A stretch of DNA of 64,000 nt from Hysterangium stoloniferum. Lineage: Eukaryota; Basidiomycota; Agaricomycetes; Hysterangiales; Hysterangiaceae. The translations under genes and the position numbers were made by a program. The first letter of the stretch is position 1, and every line of letters starts with the position of its first letter. This document shows, in pieces, positions 36,096-45,397 of the stretch. Below the pieces are notes generated by a model that saw nothing but the letters and a program-made list of their open reading frames with translations, was not told the DNA's origin and ran no database searches. The stretch spans positions 124,001-188,000 of the forward strand of contig WHVD01000149.1 of NCBI GenBank assembly GCA_015178975.1, written 5' to 3'.

Positions 36096-38246
36096 TTGTG
36101 CTACAATGCTCCCATTCCAACAAAACAAGCAAGTCCTCCTAAGTTCAAAAAGGTCCCGCGGGCCCCGACAGCCAGTACATCCACGACCGGCAGGGGATTC
36201 ATCACCCGCATGCCTCATACAGACAATGTCCCGAGCAATTGGAGTACCCAAGAATCAACCCCCCTGTCGACTTTCTCCTTTGGTGCTGAGCCGGGGGGAA
36301 ATACCGGTACAGATTGGAGTAAGCCGTTAGGGCCCTCCTTCAGACTGTCATCAGAGGAAGTCGCTGCTACTATGCGGAGGCAGGAAACATTTATGGAAGA
36401 ACACAACGCAAGGAGGCTCACCCGCAAAAGAGAAAGGCGCACTGAGTATAGAAGTCAACAGGAGGCGAGGGGAGCAAGAGAAGGAGTCCCCTCCAAGCGA
36501 CAGCGGCGTGAGGACAGAGCACAATTTGGAAGCAGAGCTTCCGCGCTGATCCTTCCCCCCCCGGGAGAGAAATGGGCCGACTTCGCGGAGACCGATGATA
36601 GCGAGGGTGGGACGCCTTGCATTAGGATGACGGGAACCAAGAGCTGGAAGGAAAAGGAGGGTACCATCTTTTATGACTGGGAACTACTTCGACGTATTAA
36701 GTTGCAACGAATAATTTGTACCCGAGGGGACGGTCAAGTGTTGCCCCAGCGAGAAAAGGGATACCGTAGGGGACCAATCGATTTTTCCTCGGATGAGGAT
36801 GAGGAGGAAGACGAGAATAGGAATGGTGCGTACAGCATCCGATATCTGGGAGAGGATTGCCATGAAGGGTTCCTCCTCCCGTCAAAAGTTCGCTTCATAA
36901 CCAGTGACCCCAACCAAAGACAAACACAGAAACCGTCATCCAAAGTATGGAGCGGTCATCGCCCTAGTCAACTGTCACAGGAATGCAAACCTTCTACACT
37001 TCCAGTCCCACGTCTTTTGCCAACGTCAAGGCCCCTTCCCATCCTCCACCCAGCACACACTCCCTCAGCCCCGATTCTAACACCTCGTCTACCTCCCTCC
37101 CCAAAAGCTGTACCGGTCCCTACCTCACTTAGGATGTCGAGGCCCCCTCCCATCCTCCACCCAGCACACACTCCCTCAGTCCAATGTGAACCTTCCCAGA
37201 TTCCAGTCCCACACCTTTCGCCAATGTCGAGGCCCCCTCCCATCCTCCTCCCAGCACACACTCCCTCAGCCCCGATTCTGGCACCTCGTCTCTCTCCCTC
37301 CCTGAAAGCTGTACCAGTCCCGACCCCACTTCCGCCATCACCAGGTATCCCTCCCGACTCTCCGTATTCATATTGCGTGTCCTTAGGTAGCCCTATCCAC
37401 GACCTTCCACAAGAGCGAATGGATGTCGATTTGGACCCTTTTACACTGGACGTCATCATTCCCATGACAAGCAGAAAGGCAAAGGAGATGCAGCCACCAC
37501 TCCTCTCCAAGAGCGATCCCCTATTCCCATCCCCGACAGCCCACTTCCCCCCACTGAGCTCATATCCACAACTTTCTGGATGCGAGTAGCTGTCAACTAC
37601 CCTTCCGAACAGTTTCCTCTCAGAAGGGTACTATCACAGCTAGTGCCGGTACTTCAGCAACCGGTCCTTCACGGGAGCCTTAAGGGTTGTTGCGGTCTTG
37701 CTCCGTTGTGGGAGATAATGGAGGATTTCTATCTCTCCTTCAAGGATCTCGCAGAGGGGAAGAACCTTGCGCGAGCAGCTCAGGAGATTAAACTCTCTAT
37801 GTTCCCGTACATCATAGTGGAGCCTCATTGTCTGCCCCCAGACTCAGCGAGTGTCCTCTCTATTGCTGGCTTCGTAGATTTAATCGAGGCCCTCGTCCTG
37901 ACACCTCCCACAGAGACCACTACGCAGCCACACATTCCTGCCCCACTACCCGCATCTTCGTTTCCCCTCCCCAATGCTCCTCTTCTCACGCAGATTTCCA
38001 CTCCACCAGTTAGTGTCTGTGCAGTCATTCGTTGCAGAGAGAAAGCCTACAGATGATGGGCTGACTCCTTGTACAGGAATTCTAGTGATTTGGCTCGGGC
38101 GAGAATAGCCGAATCCTTCAGAGTAAAAAGGGAACGATGGGGAAACATCATTTTGGACCTTGGGGGATCCTCACAGGAAGCTTGGGGTGGCGTCCCAGAT
38201 GCTCTTCGACACCTTGTATAGCACATCCCTTCGAACTGGGGGGCAC
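36096..38246 (+). pseudogene. Accessory ORF (ORF3) of element B
   Basis: Open for about 500 residues from near 36096 and continuing with breaks to the polypurine tract at about 38235. The N-terminus has PPKFKKVPRAP; next a basic, Arg-rich helix (RRLTRKRERRTEYRSQQEAR, about 36409-36465); then PPGEKWADFAETDDSEGGTP (about 36559-36618); an acidic run (SSDEDEEEDENR); a Pro-rich region with two or three copies of a PPPILHPAHTPS-like repeat (37015-37340); and SSQEAWGGVPDALRHLV at the end (38169-38218). No known domain is recognised. The KW-DF-ETD and WGGVP blocks recur in elements X and Y, and the tail in A2. A role as an envelope-like or regulatory accessory protein is conjecture; no signal peptide or membrane segment is visible. 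Confidence 0.7.
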
Positions 38247-38887
38247 TGTGAAGGGTATGCATATATGCATGATTGGACAGTGGAATAATATGCATATTAT
38301 AGTACTTTATTATCTAGTTTCTATTCCTTTTCTTTAATTCTCTTTATCCTTCGAGCATACCCGTATTTCTTAGTTCAAAGTCTTGTGTATACCTATGGGC
38401 ACTCTCGGCGCCAAAAGACAGACACCTTTTTACCCAGCAGACACCACCTCGTAACGACCCAGACGTTGAATAGCGAGAGGTGTCAAGGGTAACGTCTCAG
38501 CTACTTATAAAGGTAGCAACTTCTTGCGTACTAGTAATCTTTGGACTTGAACCGCGAAGGTCGAGTCCCACTCTCAAGTCTTTGCACTCGTCGACACTCT
38601 AGTTGATTCGCACTGCTATATCTCTACCTTTGATATTCAGTCTTTCGCTGATTATCTTTCTTACTTCTAGCTACAAGTTGTACCGTAAAGGTCAACTCTT
38701 CTTTTCTCTGGTCCTTATCATCACGAGCAACTGTACAGTTGCTCTTGTGATGTGTAGTGTGTCTTTTACTAGTACTATCAGTCTAGTAATCTACAGTATT
38801 GTACAGAACAGTCAATACTTAATAATAGTAGTTGAATAAATACTATTCTTCGTACATTGAGTGGTCAGAATCTATTGACTCTTCACA
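38247..38887 (+). repeat. 3' LTR of element B (641 bp)
   Basis: Same length as the 5' LTR. Preceded by the polypurine tract CTGGGGGGCAC and followed by the target duplication CCCTC. Confidence 0.96.
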
Positions 38888-38892
38888 CCCTC

Positions 38893-40110
38893 TGATATAT
38901 CTTCCACCAATCTCCATCTCTTATTGTAGCTGCAAGCTTGCATTTCTTGTGCTCACGCAATCGAATCCCACGCTACTTGTTGATGGTTTTCCAATTCTAA
39001 GATCCATTGGTCGGCTACAGGGCTATCCGATAATTCTCTGGGAACCACGGGGTTGTCCCCTCCTAGATAGCGAGACATTCCTCTCGGTAAGTAGCCCATC
39101 AGCAAAAGGGCCGGTGCATAGCTTGTTGAGCTTTGAACCGTCGAATTGTAGGTATGAGCCACTACCTGAGTCCATTTAGACCATTCCTCCTTCAAAGAAG
39201 TGCAGTACGCTCTGAGCATTTGCTCCACGATAGCATTGGCATTCTCCATTTGACCGTCGGTTTGAGGATGGTGGGATGAGGATACTGCAAGGGCACTTCC
39301 GTATACCTTGCAGACCTCTCTCCAGAACCTACAGGTCCACCTCTTGTCTTGATCACAGATTATCCTTGAAGGTAGACCAAAAGGAGTGGCCACTTTATTC
39401 ACGAAGATTCATGCGAATCCCTCTGTGGATAGATCTGAAGTTGTGGGTTCACAAATTAAGAAATGCATGAGTTTATCCACAGCAATGAAGATGGCTGAAT
39501 AAGCACTCTCTGTAGAAGGAGGCAATCCGGTAATCAGGTCCATCGAGACAACCTCAAACCACCTTAGGGGTACATCTGTGGGTCAAAGAGCTCCTTGTCG
39601 AGTGGAATGATCGATCTTAGTTTTCTGGCATATGTCACAACTGCGAGCATACGCCACACAGTCGTGCAATATCCTCAGCCAGAAGAAATGGTCTTTCATC
39701 AGCTTAAAGAGTCTGTGGCTGCCTGCATGAGCTCCTTTGAAGGGGTTATCATGTATTAGCTTGAGTATGGTTGACATCATGCTGCTAGGAATGCAGATTC
39801 GACTTTTCCAGTCCGAATCTCGAAAGGACAATAGCTTATTCTTGCCGATGAAATAATGCGAAGAAGTAGCTACCATGTTTGGAGAAATGGGATCGGCGGT
39901 GTAATGATTTCTGAAGGCAGGATCTTTCTGGTATCCATCGTGAAGTTTCTTAGTGTAATTTTCATCGATCTCTATAAGCAATTGTGGATTCGAGAGAGTA
40001 AAATTCGCCTCATCGGTTTCACCATTTCTGGGGAGGTTGTGCAAGTCCCATTTCGTTTGGGGGACCTCTTCCATGGTTCCAACTGGTTCAACTAACTCGT
40101 GATGAGTGAG
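38893..40110 (-). pseudogene. pol: Element X integrase region
   Basis: The minus-strand reading includes the HHCC domain (IHDNPFKGAHAGSHRL to CDICQKTK, 39600-39760), the core (NKVATPFGLPSRIICDQDKR, SSHHPQTDGQMENANAIVEQ, 39200-39400) and the following PADQWILELENHQQ. It parallels element B 34200-35260. It is interrupted on the left by element B and on the right by element A2, and has about two further breaks. Confidence 0.9.
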
Positions 40111-40584
40111 TGTGAAGAGTGGCGGAAGTTCTGACCGTTCTATATATGAAGAAATGAGTAGAAAGGAAGAATATTGACCTATTCGGTGCAATATAAGAGA
40201 AAGTGAGAGAAAGAGCACAAGATGACAAAGGAGTCAACGAGTATGATGGTTCGAGTGGAGGCCTCGACTGTTATAGTTCGAGGCCAGAAGTGTTCAGTAG
40301 TTCAGATAATGCTACCTATATGGTAGCTGACACGTTACCCTGATCACTGCTCGTAGTAGACCTAGTTTGTGTCTTACGAGTGGTGGTTCCTGGGTTAAAG
40401 TGTGTCTGAGTTCTAATTGGTGCTGAGTGCACCCACAAGTATACACAATGCTTCGAACTAATGAAATATGCAATATTCGAAGACCATGAAAGATAGAAAA
40501 ATATGAATAGAATATGTAAAATATAAATAAAATAAAAGGAGTGTTTTACCACAATGAAACTGTGGTAAAAGCATACTCCTCACA
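40111..40584 (-). repeat. 3' LTR of element A2, family A (474 bp)
   Basis: From TGTGAAGAGTGGCGG to GCATACTCCTCACA, followed by GTGCCCCCCAG, the complement of the polypurine tract. The left target duplication GTGAG is at 40106-40110. Confidence 0.95.
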
Positions 40585-41191
40585 GTGCCCCCCAGTTCGA
40601 AGGGATGTGCTATACGAAGTTCTGGAAAGCTTCAGGGATGCCCCCCAGGTGTCTTGTGTGGAGCCCCCCAAACTGCAAGGTGCCAAGACCCCAGTATTCG
40701 AAGAGAGGTTGGTGGGTTTATGGGCAGTAAGGAAAGATGTCGATGTGGAAAAAGGGAGGGAAGGGAAGGGGAAAAAAATAGATCCATTCTTTTCCTTCAG
40801 TCCCAAGTCGAGCACTCCTTCAGTCCTCGAACAGCAAATGGACTACTTGATAGCCTTCTAGACACTGCCACATTGTCTCCTTCCAGGACACGAGGCATTC
40901 CTCATAGTAGATGTCCTGTAGGCGGACAGACTGTCATGTAACTCGTTGGGCAGTACATCTTGGGGTTAGGAGGGTAAGCTATCATTAGAGTCCATCGGAA
41001 TCTCCTCCTCCTTAAATGAGTACCGGAGGAGGTTTATGATGCTTTTCTGTGGCGAGATAGTGTAAGAGTCGGGATCAGGATCTTTCCATGCTGCTAGTCT
41101 ATGGGACCTAGCAGCATGCCAGGATGTATACCCTATACCCCCTATACCGCCCCCCACTTTGCGATATTGTGATTCCACCATGATCTCGCAA
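40585..41191 (-). pseudogene. 3' part of the A2 accessory ORF and adjoining sequence
   Basis: A minus-strand reading near 40590-40650 gives QDTWGASLKLSRTSY and LRTGGHCE, the same tail as ORF3 in element Y. The part from 40966 to 41181 reads GGGIGGIGYTSWHAARSHRL and an acidic end (KEEEIPMDSNDSL). That second block is not part of ORF3 in element B and may belong to the inserted cassette to its right. Confidence 0.5.
41131..41191. repeat. Left copy of a 60-bp direct repeat with hairpin
   Basis: C-rich tract (CCCTATACCCCCTATACCGC) followed by a 33-nt imperfect hairpin (41159-41191) starting TTGCGATAT and ending ATCTCGCAA. A second copy in the same orientation lies at 49993-50054, about 8.9 kb away. 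Confidence 0.7.
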
Positions 41192-41587
41192 ATTAACCAT
41201 TATTGTGCACAGTTAGGTTGCAGTCTATGTTCCCAAAAGGTCTAGCCCATGGCAGGTCTAGAAAGTGTCCAGTAATGCTTCAAGTAGGTGGGTGAGTCTG
41301 AAGGAAAAAGAAAAAATCACGAAATCAACTGAGTTCAGTACGATTGTAATAATGAACCCGAATACGGCACTTGAGTTGGGTGTGTACACATTCCTCACTC
41401 CAAAATCCCAACACAGGCACATAACTGCTTCTCCTGCCCCCGTCGAGGCCAAATTTGACATCACAAGTCATGCCTATCAAAAATGCGTGTCGTCGCTGTG
41501 CCTAACGAAAACACACGAACTGAAATCGAACATCGGGTCACATAGTTCTGTCCAGACGTATCTGATAAAAGTAAAGGGAAGGGGGTG

Positions 41588-42262
41588 GAGGGGAAAGAGT
41601 CCCTGTCTGTTGGTGAGATGTTGTCAGGGCATGGTGTTGCACAACCAGAGGGCTACAGGCACATCGACATGTGTGAGAAGCACACTCATGAATTTGACTG
41701 CGAGTGACGAGCACATTGACACGACTCGCGAATTCCACTGGAAGTCTGTGTTCATCAGCGAAGTCGTTGAGGTGCGGTGTTGCGCGGCCAGTGAGCTTAG
41801 AGTGTACCACCATCGGTGTTGCATTGTCACGGACATCACACACCTTCCTGACACTCGTACTATGACATCAACCTGGACCGCCGCCGCGCCTTGTTGAAAG
41901 GCGTGCGCTGCACTGAACCCAAACCCGAACTTGTCGAACAATGCTGCATATGATGGATGGGTAACCGGGCATTCATGACGAGTTCCGTGTACCCAGGAGG
42001 GGAAAGAGCCCGTGTCCATTGGCAAAATACTGTCAGGGCATGGGGTTGCGTGGCCAGAGGGCTACAGGTGCATCAACGGGTGTGAGAAGGATGCTCGTGA
42101 ATTTGACCGTGAGAGATGAGCACATCAACGCAACTTGCAAATTTGACCGCAAATGATGAGCACGTTGGCGTGGCTCATGAACTCCATTAGAAGTCAGCAT
42201 CCATCGGTGAGGTCATTGAGGCATGGTGTTGTGCAGCCCGTGAGCTACGAGCGCATCAATGT
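41588..42262. repeat. Two diverged direct copies of a roughly 230-bp block
   Basis: Copy one is at about 41588-41812 and copy two at about 42000-42262. Shared landmarks are GTCAGGGCATGG, CAGAGGGCTACAGG, GATGAGCACAT and GAGGT-GTTGAGG-type segments in the same order. The roughly 190 bp between them contain one of three copies of a short motif (GTGCGCTGCACTGAACCCA, also near 42850 and 42940). The block is non-coding as far as I can tell. Confidence 0.65.
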
Positions 42263-42295
42263 AGTATATCTTCAAGCTGTGCCCCCACACCGCAT

Positions 42296-42780
42296 TTGTG
42301 CACCCGTGTAGCACAAGTTGCACACTCATGTAGCCCAGTCGCACAGTCGTACCATTGCGCAGTCGCACCATCACGCAGTCGCACCGTCATACAGTCACAC
42401 CGTCATGCACCCGTGCAGCGCAGTCATGCGGTCGCACACTCGTACAGTGCGATCGCGCAGTCACACACTTGTGCAGCACGGTCATGCGGTCGTGAACTCT
42501 TGCGGCGCAGTCATGCAGTCATACCATCGTGCAGTCGTACCATCGTGCAGTCACACTGTCGTGCTGTCGCACAGTCGTGCACTTGTGCAGCGTGGTCATG
42601 CGGTTGCATACTTGCGCACTCGTGCAGTGCAGTCGCACATGTGTGCACCCACGCAGTGCCCTTGTGTACTCATGCAGTGCGCTCGCATGCGGTGCACTTG
42701 CGTACCTGCCTGGTGAACCCGCGCACAACACACTTGCGTACCCACGCAGTGCCCTTGTGTACCCGTAAAGCCGTCAAGTG
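42296..42780. repeat. Minisatellite built on a GCAGTCGCAC core
   Basis: Irregular array of about 11-18 bp units (GTGCAGTCGCACCRTC and variants such as GTGCAGCGCAGTCATGCGGT). Several frames stay open through it only because the units lack stop codons. The second, related array is at 49200-49910. Confidence 0.85.
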
Positions 42781-43044
42781 AACATGCAGCTCAGGGAGGG
42801 AGATGTTGGTGCTGTGAAAGTGAGACCCATCATACCTCATTGAACACCGTGTGCTGCACTGAACCCAGACCTGAACCTGTGGACACTCTGTTGCAAGGCA
42901 TCACAAACCGAAACCGAAACTATGAATGCCTCATTGGAAAGTGTCGCGTGCTGAGCCCAAATTGACCTGAACCTGTAAGTTGAAAGGCTTAGAAGAACAG
43001 AGCTTCGACTATTTCAGTACGAAGCTTTAGCAGAGGGGAAGGCT

Positions 43045-43454
43045 TGTTGGAAATACAAGTGCAACACAGTCTATTGACCTTTTGTTTCCGATTGTTCCAA
43101 ATTGACACAATTGTTATATAAATTCATCCAACCCCTTTTGTTTAGTGTCTCATCACACTAACCTTGTTTCACATAGTGTTTTCAACAATGTGTTTGTTAT
43201 TGATCTACTTATTTATATGTGAAAAGACTACATTTCGTATTTAGTCTTTGAGCTAGGTGCATATCACCTCAGACATTTACATACTATTTGCACACGACTG
43301 AGGTGAGTTAATGTTTTTCTTACTTATCTACTTGCACTTATGCAACATAGTGTAACTGTCTCGGTACAGGTAATTGATATAGACGTTTGCATACTATTTG
43401 CGCACGACTGAGTGTAACTGTCTCGTTACAGGTTATCGTGCTTAAAGTCTTTTA
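43045..43454 (+). repeat. 5' LTR of the Copia element (410 bp)
   Basis: Starts TGTTGGAAATACAAG. It carries an extra roughly 110-bp segment compared with the 3' LTR, bounded by two copies of a 31-bp sequence (GAC-TTT-CATACTATTTGC type) near 43270 and 43384. The last base is set by comparison with the 3' LTR and its target duplication. Confidence 0.88.
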
Positions 43455-43517
43455 GGTTATGGGCCCCGCGCTATAATCTTCGTCTCACCATTTATACACT
43501 GCCTTACCCCGTGAACC

Positions 43518-45360
43518 ATGTCCCTTGCTGGTGCCATCACTACTGACACCCTCCCTAACAATGTACCCAAGCTTGACCCGAAAGGAACCAACTGGGCTAT
43601 TTTCATTTTTCGTTTCCAGACTGCAGTAGAAGCCAAAGAACTCTGGAATCAGTTTTATGGCAGTAATCCCTGCCCATCCCCTCTCGTCGCCACTATGCCT
43701 ACCACTGTTGAAACAGCAGATATCAACAAATGGCACAAGAATGAGAGCCTAGCGAAAAACTTGCTTACCCAACGAATCCCTGATTCAACAGCATTACATG
43801 TCAAGGGTCTTGCCACTGTCGCTGTCATGTGGGCAGAGATCACTAGGGAGTTCACTGAGAAAGGAGCATATGCACAAACAGAGCTGCGCACACAATTCCT
43901 TGAGTCGTCGTGTCCTGGTGGAGGTGATGTACGGCAGTTCCTGGATGGATTACGGACAAAGCGTGGGGAACTTGCATCAGTTGGAGTTACAATTGATGAA
44001 AAAGATTATCGCTCTACAATCATCAAATCCCTTCCGAACTCTCTTGCCAACTTCACATCAAATCAGCTCACCTCTGCCAAGCTTTGGAGTCCCACCAAGA
44101 CCATTGACCCAGATATCCTTATTTCCATCATATCTGAAGAGTGGGAACATCAAAAAATGAAGTACCCTCTGCACCATCAAGTCAAAGGCACTGACACTGC
44201 TCACGAAGCCATGGCAGTTGATAGTAAAACCAGATCCCTCAATAGTCACTACACCAGTGTGAGAGGTATGGCGAAATACACTCAGGAAATATAGTCGGAT
44301 GTGCTCTTACTATATTTCCTTTATTATTTCTATTTTCTCTCTTTCATTATACCTATAATTAGTTCGACGACCTATGTATGCGGTACATCGACTCTTGTGG
44401 GCGCACACACACCAGACTTATGTATTCTAGCGCCGGTAGTTTAGAACTCAGACACTTTTTACACTGCAACCACGACTTACCCAGACACCCGTTAGTGTCC
44501 TGTAAGTTGTGATTGGTGTATCGTCTCGACCGTCACAGACGGGCTTTAGCTACTCATTCAAACTGAGTTTCGAACTGTATCAGTTGAAACTCAATCCCTA
44601 TCTCAACTCGCGTGGACTACATCCACGCTACTCTATTATTCGACTCTCTAACTACTCTACTTGCACTGGAGCAGTTGTCCAGAATCGCACTTAACCAGTT
44701 GATTCTTCTTATTCGTTCTAGCTATCTACCTTACTTTAGATAGCTATTTCTCTCTACTGTATTGAACTACATAGTCAATACGCGTTCGGTCCGTATTAGA
44801 CTTAGACAGTCAATACATAGTGGTATCGTACTTCAACGGTCGATATTCTTCGTATATAGAACAGTTAGAACTTCTACCACTCTTCACAACCAGTGATAGG
44901 CCCCCACGGGCTTGTTGGAACTGTGGTTCAACTGAACACTTGAAGCGCAAGTGTCCACTCCCACCCACAAATAATGGCCTTCTGAAGCCGAATGAAGGTT
45001 TGGCCAATGTCGCTGAGGACTCTAACTCTGAGGATGGAGCATTCGCAGTTAGCGAGTCTGAGTTTAGTCTTTTTGATAAGAGCTCCTTACCCGAACTCAT
45101 GTCTGTAGAGTCTTCCTCTATTGCAGATATTGAAGACCACATGGAAAACGAAGAGAATGTCAATGATTGGTTCTCTGAAGTAGGTGATGACGATTCACCT
45201 CTAGGCTGTGAAATGGAAGACCTGGAAGTATCTGAGATGAGCAACAGCAGATTGTTCATGGACGAAAGGTCCCACTCACCCAGAGCCCAGGACGAGGAAG
45301 TCGGAACAGCTGCTGGGGTCAGTACAGATTGTCCTGACAAGCCAGTGTTGAGTTATATGA
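43518..45360 (+). pseudogene. gag: Copia gag with zinc knuckle
   Basis: Starts MSLAGAITTDTLPNNVPKL at 43518 and follows the UBN2-type gag fold (WAIFIFRFQTAVEAKELWNQ, then GDVRQFLDGLRTKRGELASV). The reading is continuous for about 245 residues up to the inserted solo LTR at 44258. After it the CCHC knuckle CWNCGSTEHLKRKC is at 44919-44960, followed by an acidic Ser-rich stretch. Confidence 0.88.
44258..44888 (+). repeat. Solo LTR, family C (631 bp), in Copia gag, TSD ACCAG
   Basis: From TGTGAGAGGTATGGCG to CTACCACTCTTCACA, flanked by ACCAG at 44253-44257 and 44889-44893. Gag coding resumes directly after it. It is the innermost of four layers here (X, A2, Copia, this LTR). Confidence 0.95.
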
Positions 45361-45397
45361 ATCTGGAACTACATGACACATATCCCCTTACCGGAAA

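Larger units (their letters stand above)
27703..38887 (+). mobile_element. Element B: two-LTR chromovirus with an extra ORF, TSD CCCTC
   Basis: The 11,185-bp element is bounded by two 641-bp LTRs and by CCCTC at 27698-27702 and 38888-38892. The order is LTR, primer site, gag, protease, RT, RNase H, integrase with chromodomain, an accessory ORF, the polypurine tract CTGGGGGGCAC and LTR. The LTRs differ at about 17 positions by eye (about 2.7%), mostly transitions at CpG/TpG sites, so the insertion is fairly young, perhaps a few million years. It looks structurally whole but has about eight breaks across its genes. It sits in the pol end of element X in the opposite orientation. Confidence 0.95.

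Noticed and set aside
36697-37510. Minus-strand open frames of 60-180 codons
   Set aside because: They are antisense shadows of the Pro-rich ORF3 region of element B; Gly/Arg-rich composition comes from that bias.
41100-41160. Telomere-like CCCTATACCCCCTATA tract
   Set aside because: It is not the TTAGGG/CCCTAA repeat and is only a short tract in a dispersed repeat.
42296-42780. Long open frames in several plus-strand frames (up to about 160 codons)
   Set aside because: They follow a GCAGTCGCAC minisatellite whose units happen to lack stops; residues are His/Ser/Arg/Ala repeats with no conserved fold.
42296-42780. CRISPR-like array of short repeats
   Set aside because: Units are irregular in length, no unique spacers separate them, and the genome is fungal.
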